A DNA stretch of 55,000 nt. Origin: Mesostigma viride. Lineage: Eukaryota > Streptophyta > Mesostigmatophyceae > Mesostigmatales > Mesostigmataceae. The notes under the pieces were generated by a model. The model was not told the DNA's origin. It did not search any database and was given only the letters and a program-made list of their open reading frames with translations. The stretch spans positions 953,928-1,008,927 of the forward strand of contig RPFO01000059.1 of assembly GCA_009746045.1 (NCBI GenBank), given 5' to 3'. A program made the position numbers and the translations under genes. Positions 32,699-42,932 of this stretch are shown here, piece by piece (position 1 is the first letter of the stretch; the number at the start of each line of letters is the position of its first letter).

Positions 32699-34032
32699 GG
32701 CGTCCCTTGCGTGCGTGGTGTATGTACATGTGAGTGCCGTCGCCCCAAGCGTGCATGGTGTGTGTACGTGTGTGTGCAGGCGTCCCTTGCGTGCGTGGTG
32801 TGTGTACATGTGAGTGCAGCCGGCCCTTGCGTGCGCGGTGGATGTACGTGTGTGTGCAGCCGCCCCTTGCGTGCATGGTGTGTGTACGTGTGTGTGCAGC
32901 CGCCCCTTGCGTGCGCGGTGTATGTACGTGTGTGTGCCGTCGCCCCAAGCGTGCATGGTGTGTGTACGTGTGTGTGCAGTTGCCCCTTGCGTGCGCGGTG
33001 GATGTACGTGTGTGTGCACTTGCCCCTTGCGTGCGCGGTGTGTGTGTAAGTGTGCGTGCACTCGCCCCTTGCGTGCATGGTGTATGTACATGTGAGTGCA
33101 GCCGGCCCCTTGCGTGCATGGTGTATGTACACGTGTGTGCAGCCGCCCCTTGCGTGCATGGTGTATGTACATGTGAGTGCAGCCGTCCCTTGCGTGCGCG
33201 GTGGATCTACGTGCGCGGTGTGTGTACGTGTGAGTGCAGCCGGCCCCTTGCGTGCATGGTGTATGTACATGTGTGTGCAGCCGCCCCTTCCGTGCATGGT
33301 GTGTGTACGTGTGTGTGCATGCAGCCGGCCCCTTGCGTGCATGGTGTATGTACATGTGTGTGCATGCCGGCCCTTGCGTGCATGGTGTGTGTACGTGTGT
33401 GTGCAGCCGCCCCTTGCGTGCGCGGTGTATGTACATGTGAGTGCCGTCGCCCCTTGCGTGCATGGTGTGTGTACGTGTGTGTGCAGCCGGCCCTTGCGTG
33501 CATGGTGTGTGTACGTGTGTGTGCAGCCGCCCCTTGCGTGCGCGGTGGATGTACGTGTGTGTGCAGCCGCCCCTTGCGTGCATGGTGTGTGTACGTGTGT
33601 GTGCAGCCGCCCCTTGCGTGCGCGGTGTATGTACGTGTGTGTGCATGCCGGCCCTTGCGTGCATGGTGTGTGTACGTGTGTGTGCAGCCGCCCCTTGCGT
33701 GCGCGGTGTATGTACATGTGAGTGCCGTCGCCCCAAGCGTGCATGGTGTGTGTACGTGTGTGTGCAGTTGCCCCTTGCGTGCGCGGTGGATGTACGTGTG
33801 TGTGCACTCGCCCCTTGCGTGCGCGGTGGATGTACGTGTGTGTGCACTCGCCCCTTGCGTGCGCGGTGGATGTACGTGTGTGTGCAGGCGTCCCTTGCGT
33901 GCGTGGTGTATGTACATGTGAGTGCCGTCGCCCCAAGCGTGCATGGTGTGTGTACGTGTGTGTGCAGTTGCCCCTTGCGTGCATGGTGTGTGTACGTGTG
34001 TGTGCAGCCGCCCCTTGCGTGCTCGGTGTATG
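32699..34032 (+). repeat. 40-bp minisatellite block 6
   Basis: It follows the same unit order as the stretches beginning near 3694, 13188 and 18659. It ends GTATG, the target duplication of the gag-only element. Confidence 0.93.
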
Positions 34033-34861
34033 TGTCAAAATATTCTGTAGAATGTGTTGACCAGATTCCTATTTATACTTCCAATCACCTATATATTTTG
34101 CAGGTGTCGGAGTAGAGTTCCGGTCTTATGAAGCTTCCTCTTGGTGAACAAAATGAGGCGATTTCAGTGATATAATTCGCGTCTTTATTGTCCCAATATC
34201 CCGGCTAGCGGCCCTTGTACAAGGCCAGCTGCCATGGCTGCTCAAGTAGTGCTTAACATTAAGGAGCAAGAGGTCACAGCTATATGCTACGTTGCGCACA
34301 AAGCACAAGTCACGAAACAAGCAATATCCGCCGTTAGATGTCTGGCGGCGCACTGCTGAACATCGGATGCATAGAGCACATGCATAACAGGCATGCACAA
34401 GCTAAAGGACCAAGGTTGCAGCGCCGGCGCCACTATACTCTACCATGTATATCTGATTTCTTTCTAGTGGCGCGGCCCATGCTGCTCGGCTCAACTTAGG
34501 TGTAAGAATTACAAGTGCAATCGGCGCGGCGCGACGCCAGGACTAAACGCCACAATGGTACGCATGGGAAAAATGTCAAAGTACCCATGCGGTGCATCAG
34601 GACTCAGTAGAAGAAAAGTGGTACGACTGTCGGACGTCACAGCTAGTCCATCATATCGTCCGTGTAACAAAGTAGAAAATATTCCGTGCGGTTCAGTACA
34701 ACAACATGCCCCAAGCCTAAACTATTAATTTAAGTGTGCCATAAATTAGGCGTACGATGGGTGCAATTAAGTAGCGATGCAACCCAACCGTCGGCTAGAA
34801 AAATAATTGGTCACACTTAATCCAGCTAGCTATTCGGGCATAAGTGTCTATACCGCTGACA
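34033..34861 (-). repeat. LTR of gag-only element (3' LTR in coding orientation), 829 bp
   Basis: It is a direct repeat of 36406-37234 with canonical TG...CA ends. Confidence 0.92.
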
Positions 34862-34880
34862 CACCCCCGTGCCAGGATAG
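34862..34880 (-). promoter_or_regulatory. Candidate polypurine tract of gag-only element
   Basis: On the minus strand the sequence directly before the 3' LTR is G-rich (GGCACGGGGGTG). Confidence 0.4.
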
Positions 34881-35028
34881 CTCAGCACAACAGGTATACA
34901 TGTAATACATGTCTCAGGTACAGTGGGTCCAGCTGGATTGTCCTGCGGTAAATCACCCCCGTGCTGTATACACAAACATGTTGTCAAACAAGTCGTTTCC
35001 TGTAGCCACCCAGGTGGGGTATAATGAC

Positions 35029-35976
35029 TCAGAGAACGGTCGCCAGGTTGTCTCCTCCCGTGTCGCCGCTGGTGGTGTGGAACACAAAACCAGGTGGCAG
35101 GGTTTCTGCCTCCTGTGTGGCGTGTGCTCGCTCCTTGGGCCGTAGGGATGGGTTCTTCCGCCAGCACTCGTCCTCGATGTGGCCGGGTCGCCGACAGAAC
35201 TTGCAGCGCTTGCCCTTCTTCTCAGGCTCAGCCCCTGTGGCATAGGCTAGGCCTGGAGTTGTTGCAGCGGAGTCCTGCGGCTTGCCTGTGTTGGTGGTCT
35301 TGGCCCCGGGTCGAGGAATCTGATCGCTGGAAACCAGCATGTCGTAGATCTCCAGGAGCAGCTTGTGGATCTGCTCCAGGGTCATCCCCGGCAGGCGGCG
35401 GGCGGCCATGGCTGCACGGAACGCAGGCGGTAGTCCATTGATCATGCAATCGCGCCACTCGTTCCAGTCCATTGCCTCGCCCGCGTCCTCCAAGTCCTGC
35501 CGGAGGAACTTGCCACGTTGCCAGTACTGGTTGCAGGTCTCGCTCGACACTTGCAGGGAAATACGTTGGATCTCGCTCTTCTTGGCCAGTCGGTAGCTCT
35601 CGGTTTGGTAGGGCTGCCTCACCTCCGCCTGGAGTGCCTTAAACACGGAGCTGGCACGTCGGTCAGTAACCAATCGCGCCACGCGTGCCCCTCGGCCCTT
35701 CATAAGGCTGATGATGGGTGTGAGCAGCGTTTTCTCGGCAGAAATCACATCAGGGTCGTTCATGTCGGCTGTGCCGTCGATGACGTCCTTGACATTGTAT
35801 GCCTCGCACCCGGTAAGTAGCATATCCTCGAACTCGCGCCAGGTGGCGTAGTCTTCAAAAGGATCGAAGCGCGTCATGCTGCGGAAGTATTTTACAACCT
35901 CCTTAGCGCCCTTCGTTCTTGGGAGCTCATCGCGTGAAGGTGGGGTATTGGACGCACCACCACTGCGTGTGTTCAT
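35029..35976 (-). CDS. Copia-type Gag protein
   Basis: The frame is open from 36126, but the Met at 35976 (MNTRSGG) is preferred because upstream residues look like leader translated by chance; this gives 315 residues. The middle part (EWRDCMINGLPPAFRAAM, then TLEQIHKLLLEIYDML) resembles Copia gag (UBN2-like) helices. A perfect zinc knuckle, CKFCRRPGHIEDEC (CX2CX4HX4C), lies at about residues 258-271. Gag packages element RNA in cytoplasmic particles. The frame is intact, unlike the pol of the Copia-like element, and no pol follows. Confidence 0.88.
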   Translation of the reverse strand: MNTRSGGASNTPPSRDELPRTKGAKEVVKYFRSMTRFDPFEDYATWREFEDMLLTGCEAYNVKDVIDGTADMNDPDVISAEKTLLTPIISLMKGRGARVARLVTDRRASSVFKALQAEVRQPYQTESYRLAKKSEIQRISLQVSSETCNQYWQRGKFLRQDLEDAGEAMDWNEWRDCMINGLPPAFRAAMAARRLPGMTLEQIHKLLLEIYDMLVSSDQIPRPGAKTTNTGKPQDSAATTPGLAYATGAEPEKKGKRCKFCRRPGHIEDECWRKNPSLRPKERAHATQEAETLPPGFVFHTTSGDTGGDNLATVL

Positions 35977-36056
35977 GGTGTACAAGAGGTAAAACAGGCG
36001 CTCCTCGCGCGGAAAGAAAGACTCGCAGCGGTGAAATAAAATGCGCCTTGGAAAGC

Positions 36057-36293
36057 TCACTCGAAAACAATGCCCTTTTCTTCCTTTAGATGCTTCAAAT
36101 AGCTCTGTAACAAGGTGTTTAGCCACAGATAGTCAATTGGGCAATCTGGGTTGGTTTCTCTGATGCCCTTTATGATCTCTTCTGTCCACTGCTGCGCCTT
36201 AGCAGGGTTGATAAACGCTGATATTTTCCGCCCCTGAAATTCAATAGTTACTGTGGCAAAATCTGGCTGATCAGGCCCCTCCTCTGTGCTCAT
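36057..36293 (-). CDS. Small open frame (78 codons) upstream of gag, function unknown
   Basis: It starts MSTEEGPDQPDF and ends just upstream of the preferred gag start, in another frame, in the leader region after the primer-binding site. It has balanced composition (WTEEIIKGIRETNPDCPIDYLWLNTLLQSYLKHLKEEKG) with predicted amphipathic helices, so it could be a real small protein or a remnant of an N-terminal gag piece. I do not recognise it. Confidence 0.45.
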   Translation of the reverse strand: MSTEEGPDQPDFATVTIEFQGRKISAFINPAKAQQWTEEIIKGIRETNPDCPIDYLWLNTLLQSYLKHLKEEKGIVFE

Positions 36294-36385
36294 CAGTACC
36301 CTTGAAAAAGTAGGCTGGACAACTGGGCGTTTTTCTCCTTATAGGCGCTTCTTGTAGACGTTTCGTGGCTTGTGAAGGCGATTCG

Positions 36386-36405
36386 GAACTTGGCTTGCGA
36401 TACCA
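36386..36405 (-). promoter_or_regulatory. Primer-binding site, initiator tRNA-Met type
   Basis: On the minus strand the 5' LTR is followed by TGGTATCGCAAGCC. The first seven bases match the TGGTATC start common in plant LTR elements primed by initiator tRNA-Met. Confidence 0.6.
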
Positions 36406-37234
36406 TGTCAAAATATTCTGTAGAATGTGTTGACCAGATTCCTATTTATACTTCCAATCACCTATATATTTTGCAGGTGTCGGAGTAGAGTTCCGGTCTT
36501 ATGAAGCTTCCTCTTGGTGAACAAAATGAGGCGATTTCAGTGATATAATTCGCGTCTTTATTGTCCCAATATCCCGGCTAGCGGCCCTTGTACAAGGCCA
36601 GCTGCCATGGCTGCTCAAGTAGTGCTTAACATTAAGGAGCAAGAGGTCACAGCTATATGCTACGTTGCGCACAAAGCACAAGTCACGAAACAAGCAATAT
36701 CCGCCGTTAGATGTCTGGCGGCGCACTGCTGAACATCGGATGCATAGAGCACATGCATAACAGGCATGCACAAGCTAAAGGACCAAGGTTGCAGCGCCGG
36801 CGCCACTATACTCTACCATGTATATCTGATTTCTTTCTAGTGGCGCGGCCCATGCTGCTCGGCTCAACTTAGGTGTAAGAATTACAAGTGCAATCGGCGC
36901 GGCGCGACGCCAGGACTAAACGCCACAATGGTACGCATGGGAAAAATGTCAAAGTACCCATGCGGTGCATCAGGACTCAGTAGAAGAAAAGTGGTACGAC
37001 TGTCGGACGTCACAGCTAGTCCATCATATCGTCCGTGTAACAAAGTAGAAAATATTCCGTGCGGTTCAGTACAACAACATGCCCCAAGCCTAAACTATTA
37101 ATTTAAGTGTGCCATAAATTAGGCGTACGATGGGTGCAATTAAGTAGCGATGCAACCCAACCGTCGGCTAGAAAAATAATTGGTCACACTTAATCCAGCT
37201 AGCTATTCGGGCATAAGTGTCTATACCGCTGACA
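36406..37234 (-). repeat. LTR of gag-only element (5' LTR in coding orientation), 829 bp
   Basis: It is a direct repeat of 34033-34861, followed by the target duplication GTATG. Confidence 0.92.
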
Positions 37235-38095
37235 GTATGTACGTGTGTGTGCAGTCGCTCCTTGCGTGCATGGTGTGTGTACGGGTGTGTGCATGCCGGC
37301 CCTTGCGTGCATGGTGTGTGTACGTGTGTGTGCATGCCGGCCCTTGCGTGCATGGTGTGTGTACGTGGGTGTGCAGCCGCCCCTTGCGTGCATGGTGTGT
37401 GTACGGGTGTGTGCATGCCGGCCCTTGCGTGCATGGTGTGTGTACGTGTGTGTGCAGCCGCCCCTTGCGTGCGCGGTGGATGTACGTGTGTGTGCAGCCG
37501 CCCCTTGCGTGCATGGTGTATGTACACGTGTGTGCAGCCGCCCCTTGCGTGCATGGTGTATGTACATGTGAGTGCAGCCGGCCCCTTGCGTGCGCGGTGG
37601 ATGTACATGTGTGTGCAGCCGCCCCTTGCGTGCATGGTGTGTGTACGTGTGTGTGCAGTTGCCCCTTGCGTGCGCGGTGGATGTACGTGTGTGTGCAGCC
37701 GCCCCTTGCGTGCGCGGTGTATGTACATGTGAGTGCCGTCGCCCCAAGCGTGCATGGTGTGTGTACGTGTGTGTGCAGTTGCCCCTTGCGTGCGCGGTGG
37801 ATGTACGTGTGTGTGCAGCCGGCCCTTGCGTGCATGGTGGATGTACGTGTGTGTGCAGGCGTCCCTTGCGTGCGCGGTGTGTGTGTAAGTGTGCGTGCAC
37901 TCGCCCCTTGCGTGCGCGGTGGATGTACGTGACAGTGTGTGCAGGCGTCCCTTGCGTGCGCGGTGTGTGTGTAAGTGTTCGTGCAGCCGGCCCTTGCGTG
38001 CGCGGTGGATGTACGTGCATGGTGTATGTACATGTGAGTGCAGCCGGCCCCTTGCGTGCATGGTGTATGTACATGTGTGTGCAGCCGCCCCTTGC
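37235..38095 (+). repeat. 40-bp minisatellite block 7
   Basis: It has the same unit family and ends CTTGC, the target duplication of the palindromic element. Confidence 0.92.
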
Positions 38096-38307
38096 AGTTA
38101 TTATAAATAGTGACGGAACCTTTTTGCCACTTGGCAATTAGGTCCGTCACTATTTATCCGGCGAAAACCACTCGCCGGCATCTATTCCGCGTTAAGTTCA
38201 CGTGAACGTGGCGCGGAATTGATGCCGGCGAGTGGTTTTCGCCGGATAAATAGTGACGGACCTAATTGCCAAGTGGCAAAAAGGTTCCGTCACTATTTAT
38301 AATAACT
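38096..38307 (+). repeat. 212-bp near-palindromic terminal repeat, copy 1
   Basis: It has arms of about 100 bp starting AGTTATTATAAATAGTGACG around a centre GTTCACGTGAAC. The two arms differ near the centre (GCGTTAAG versus the complement of GTGGCGC), which gives the repeat an orientation. Copy 1 is reversed relative to copies 2 and 3. Confidence 0.9.
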
Positions 38308-38505
38308 AAAACGTCGTAGTGTGGGGGCCGATATCTATCGTACCGCTAATGCCTACTGCAGTACCGAATCTCGCCTTAACGATATTCCAACCGGGCATAT
38401 TTTCCCTTCTGGCACTTTCGTTTGGCCTTCTGGTATCAATTCCTGCCGGTATTCGGAAATACCCGTGTCACCACAGGGATTCGAACCCCCGACTTACGAG
38501 GTCTT

Positions 38506-38717
38506 AGTTATTATAAATAGTGACGGAACCTTTTTGCCACTTGGCAATTAGGTCCGTCACTATTTATCCGGCGAAAACCACTCGCCGGCATCAATTCCGC
38601 GCCACGTTCACGTGAACTTAACGCGGAATAGATGCCGGCGAGTGGTTTTCGCCGGATAAATAGTGACGGACCTAATTGCCAAGTGGCAAAAAGGTTCCGT
38701 CACTATTTATAATAACT
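38506..38717 (-). repeat. 212-bp near-palindromic repeat, copy 2 (centre)
   Basis: It is the reverse complement of copy 1 and the same orientation as copy 3, so copies 2 and 3 with the spacer between them form a normal direct-repeat LTR-type unit. Confidence 0.9.
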
Positions 38718-38735
38718 AAGACCTCGTAAGTCGGG

Positions 38736-38746
38736 GGTTCGAATCC
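38736..38746 (+). promoter_or_regulatory. tRNA-type B-box sequence (mirror copy at 38477-38487, minus strand)
   Basis: GGTTCGAATCC lies inside a short stem (CGGGGGTTCGAATCCCTG), like the T arm of a tRNA. The preceding CTAAGACCTCGTAAG could be an anticodon-side remnant. No A box or complete cloverleaf is visible, so this is a tRNA-derived piece and not a tRNA gene. Confidence 0.5.
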
Positions 38747-38915
38747 CTGTGGTGACACGGGTATTTCCGAATACCGGCAGGAATTGATACCAGAAGGCCA
38801 AACGAAAGTGCCAGAAGGGAAAATATGCCCGGTTGGAATATCGTTAAGGCGAGATTCGGTACTGCAGTAGGCATTAGCGGTACGATAGATATCGGCCCCC
38901 ACACTACGACGTTTT

Positions 38916-39127
38916 AGTTATTATAAATAGTGACGGAACCTTTTTGCCACTTGGCAATTAGGTCCGTCACTATTTATCCGGCGAAAACCACTCGCCGGCA
39001 TCAATTCCGCGCCACGTTCACGTGAACTTAACGCGGAATAGATGCCGGCGAGTGGTTTTCGCCGGATAAATAGTGACGGACCTAATTGCCAAGTGGCAAA
39101 AAGGTTCCGTCACTATTTATAATAACT
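38916..39127 (-). repeat. 212-bp near-palindromic terminal repeat, copy 3
   Basis: It is identical by eye to copy 2. It ends AATAACT and is followed by the target duplication CTTGC. Confidence 0.9.
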
Positions 39128-41020
39128 CTTGCGTGCATGGTGTGTGTACGTGTGTGTGCAGCCGCCCCTTGCGTGCGCGGTGTGTGTACGTGTGTGTGCA
39201 GCCGCCCCTTGCATGCGCGGTGTATTTACACGTGTGTGCAGCCGCCCCTTGCGTGCATGGTGTATGTACATGTGAGTGCAGCCGGCCCCTTGCGTGCATG
39301 GTGTGTGTACGTGTGTGTGCAGCCGCCCCTTGCGTGCGCGGTGTATGTACGTGTGTGTGCATGCCGGCCCTTGCGTGCATGGTGTGTGTACGTGTGTGTG
39401 CAGCCGCCCCTTGCGTGCGCGAGTATGTACATGTGAGTGCAGCCGACCCTTGCGTGCGCGGTGGATGTACATGTGTGGGCAGTTGCCCCTATCGTGCGCG
39501 GTGTATGTACATGTGTTTGCACTTGCCCATTGCGTGCATGGTGTGTGTACGTGTGTGTGCAGCCGCCCCTTGCGTGCGCGGTGTATGTACATGTGAGTGC
39601 CGTCGCCCCAAGCGTGCATGGTGTGTGTACGTGTGTGTGCAGTTGCCCCTTGCGTGCGCGGTGGATGTACGTGTGTGTGCACTCGCCCCTTGCGTGCGCG
39701 GTGGATGTACGTGTGTGTGCACTCGCCCCTTGCGTGCGCGGTGGATGTACGTGTGTGTGCAGGCGTCCCTTGCGTGCGTGGTGTATGTACATGTGAGTGC
39801 CGTCGCCCCAAGCGTGCATGGTGTGTGTACGTGTGTGTGCAGTTGCCCCTTGCGTGCGCGGTGGATGTACGTGACAGTGTGTGCAGGCGTCCCTTGCGTG
39901 CGCGGTGTGTGTGTAAGTGTGCGTGCAGCCGGCCCTTGCGTGCGCGGTGGATGTACGTGCATGGTGTATGTACATGTGAGTGCAGCCGGCCCCTTGCGTG
40001 CATGGTGTATGTACATGTGTGTGCAGCCGCCCCTTGCGTGCATGGTGTGTGTACGTGTGTGTGCAGCCGCCCCTTGCGTGCGCGGTGTGTGTACGTGTGT
40101 GTGCAGCCGCCCCTTGCATGCGCGGTGTATTTACACGTGTGTGCAGCCGCCCCTTGCGTGCATGGTGTATGTACATGTGAGTGCAGCCGGCCCCTTGCGT
40201 GCATGGTGTATGTACATGTGTGTGCAGCCGCCCCTTGCGTGCATGGTGTGTGTACGTGTGTGTGCAGCCGCCCCTTGCGTGCGCGGTGTATGTACATGTG
40301 AGTGCCGTCGCCCCAAGCGTGCATGGTGTGTGTACGTGTGTGTGCAGCCGGCCCTTGCGTGCATGGTGGATGTACGTGTGTGTGCAGGCGTCCCTTGCGT
40401 GCGCGGTGTGTGTGTAAGTGTGCGTGCACTCGCCCCTTGCGTGCATGGTGTATGTACATGTGTGTGCAGCCGCCCCTTGCGTGCATGGTGTATGTATACA
40501 TGTGAGTGCAGCCGGCCCCTTGCGTGCATGGTGTATGTACATGTGAGTGCAGCCGGCCCTTGCGTGCGCGGTGTGTGTGTAAGTGTGCGTGCACTCGCCC
40601 CTTGCGTGCATGGTGTGTGTACGTGTGTGTGCAGCCGCCCCTTGCGTGCGCGGTGTGTGTACATGTGAGTGCAGCCGCTCCTTGCGTGCATGGTGGATGT
40701 ACGTGTGTGTGCAGTCGCCCCTTGCGTGCGCGGTGTGTGTGTAAGTGTGCGTGCAGTCGCTCCTTGCGTGCGCGGTGGATGTACGTGTGTGTGCACTCGC
40801 CCCTTGCGTGCATGGTGTGTGTACGTGTGTGTGCAGTTGCCCCTTGCGTGCGCGGTGGATGTACGTGTGTGTGCATGCCGGCCCTTGCGTGCATGGTGTG
40901 TGTACGTGTGTGTGCAGCCGCCCCTTGCGTGCATGGTGTGTGTACATGTGAGTGCAGTCGCTCCTTGCGTGCTCGGTGTGTGTACGTGTGTGTGCAGCCG
41001 CCCCTTGCGTGCATGTACAT
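39128..41020 (+). repeat. 40-bp minisatellite block 8 (right end of the field)
   Basis: It has the same unit family and includes a stretch of degenerate units at 39420-39540 not seen elsewhere. The array stops near 41020 in a GCATGTACATG piece. Bases 41021-41144 are non-repetitive and show no gene. Confidence 0.93.
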
Positions 41021-41144
41021 GTTTGAAGAAATAAGCAATAGTGAATGGAATAGTAAAAAGAAAATCATTCCAGCATATGTATGTACAAGTTTTTAGTAGT
41101 ACACTATGACTATCGTCAAACATAACAATTTTCTATATTTTCAT

Positions 41145-42560
41145 ACACACACGAACAACACACCCAACACACACACGCTATGTTTGCACCCAAGACACAC
41201 ACCAACACCTAAAAACAAGACACCAACACACAAGACACCCAACACACACCCAAGACACACAATCACACACACGCAACACACACAGAACACACCTAAGTAA
41301 CACACAACACACATGTACATCCCTCCCCCCCACACACAACACCAACACATGACAATTATAACATGCCACAACACACACACTGACACACATGCCCCAACAC
41401 ACACACACATGCCCCAACACACACACACATGCCCCAACACTGCACACACAACAACACCCAAACACACACCACACACACACAAGACACCCAACACACATAC
41501 CGAAAACACGCACACACAACACCTACTAAAAACAAGACACCAACACACAAGACACCCAACACACACCCAACACACACACACACACAATGTTTGCACCCAC
41601 GACACACACACCCAACACCTAAAAATAAGACACCAACACACAAGACACCCACACACACACACACACACACAATGTTTGCACCCACGACACACACACCAAC
41701 ACCTAAAAATAAGACACCAACACACAACACACGTACATCCCCCCCCCCCCCACAACACCAACACATGACAAATAACATGCAAACAACACACCACACAACA
41801 CGTACACACACACGCAACACACACCTAGGTCAATCACACACAACACACACAAAACACACCTAAGTCACACACAACACACACGTACACCCCCCCCACACAC
41901 CCAATACCAACACACAAGACACTTGGCACCCCCCCCCCACACCCACACACCCACACCCACACCCACACCACACATCCAACACACACAACACACACAAAAG
42001 TCACACACAACACACACATAACACACCTAAGTCACACACAACACACACGTCCATCCCCCCCACACACTCAACACCAATACATGACAATTAACATGCACAC
42101 AACACACACAGGCACACGCCCCAACACACACACACACACAACATACATACACAGAGCTCACACACACGCCCCTGCCACACACACACGCCCCAACACACAC
42201 AACACACACAAAAGACACCCAACACACATACCGAACACACACACACACACACTATGTTTGCACCCGACATACACACACCCAACACCTACTAAAAACAAGA
42301 CACCAACACACAAGACACCCTACACACACAACACACACACACACAACACATATCCAACACAAACAACACACACACCTAAGTCACACACACAACACACCTA
42401 CTAAGACACACACACAACACACATGTACCTCCCCCCCCCCACACCCAACATCAACACACAAGACACTTTGCACACACCCTACACCCCCCACACCTTTATG
42501 AATGCACCCAACACACACACACACACACGCCCCAACACACATACCCAACATTCACCCAAC
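41145..42560. repeat. CA-rich, strand-asymmetric simple-sequence region
   Basis: The plus strand is almost only A and C, made of ACAC runs, CCAACAC and AAGACACC pieces and poly-C tracts. A longer motif around TATGTTTGCACCC followed by CACCAACACCTA recurs near 41180, 41590, 41672 and 42250. Open frames on both strands (Cys/Val-rich or Thr/His-rich) are composition artefacts. Confidence 0.9.
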
Positions 42561-42598
42561 ACACCCAACATATAAGGGTAAACATGGTTTAGGAGTGT

Positions 42599-42616
42599 AG
42601 GGGTTTAGGGTTTAAG
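42599..42616 (+). repeat. Short telomere-like motif (TTTAGGGTTTA)
   Basis: GGGGTTTAGGGTTTAAGG lies at the border between the CA-rich region and the gene. It is one to two units of the plant-type TTTAGGG repeat, too short to be a telomere. Confidence 0.35.
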
Positions 42617-42757
42617 GCCTACCATACACCCGTATGTAAAAATGCAACAACACGCCAAGTCATCCGCCACCATGCAAAAATATATAAACACAACTGGTCA
42701 TCCTCAACAAGAATAGTACCCAATCCGCACTTGGCACTTGTCCAGTTTCGTAAGTCC

Positions 42758-42771
42758 AACGGCCGTTGGCT
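42758..42771. repeat. 14-bp palindrome CCAACGGCCGTTGG in the 3'-most intron
   Basis: It is a perfect palindrome with the same flanking style (AAGT...CTTTGAGAAATT) as the copies in the other introns of this gene. Confidence 0.8.
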
Positions 42772-42932
42772 TTGAGAAATTAAGATATGCGAACTGCGCC
42801 ATTCAGCCAAGCTAAAGTATAGGCTGCCATTGCCCCGTATGTAATGTAGTAGTAAGGTGAACGAACGTCGACAAAAAAACACATGGGACATACAAACACC
42901 AATTTTACACAGTTATGTTTGGAATGACGTAC

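Larger units (their letters stand above)
34033..37234 (-). mobile_element. Gag-only LTR retrotransposon
   Basis: Two 829-bp LTRs (34033-34861 and 36406-37234) with TGTCA/TGACA ends flank 1544 bp holding only a gag-type frame. The target duplication GTATG is at 34028-34032 and 37235-37239. In minus orientation the 5' LTR is followed by TGGTATCGCAAGCC (candidate primer-binding site, initiator tRNA-Met type). The G-rich GGCACGGGGGTG lies before the 3' LTR. There is no protease, integrase or RT, so mobilisation must rely on another element. The LTRs look identical, so insertion is recent. Confidence 0.92.
38096..39127. mobile_element. Palindromic three-repeat element with AGTTATT...AATAACT ends
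   Basis: Three 212-bp near-palindromic repeats (38096-38307, 38506-38717, 38916-39127) are separated by two 198-bp spacers that are exact inverted copies of each other (38308-38505 and 38718-38915). The whole 1032 bp is therefore one large palindrome. The target duplication CTTGC (38091-38095 and 39128-39132) shows it entered the minisatellite as a unit. The ends AGTT/AACT match the Copia-like and miniature elements. The spacer carries GGTTCGAATCC, an exact tRNA-type B box. Nothing in it is coding; a 76-codon frame appears twice because of the inversion. Confidence 0.85.

Noticed and set aside
38096-39127. Three independent MITE insertions
   Set aside because: Each 212-bp repeat lacks its own target duplication at the inner borders; only the whole 1032-bp unit is flanked by CTTGC, and the inner flanks are inverted copies of each other.
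41141-42404. Cys/Val-rich and Thr/His-rich open frames in the CA-rich region
   Set aside because: They are explained by A/C-only composition, which rarely forms stop codons, and overlap on both strands.
42599-42616. Interstitial telomere
   Set aside because: Only one to two TTTAGGG units are present; chance is sufficient.
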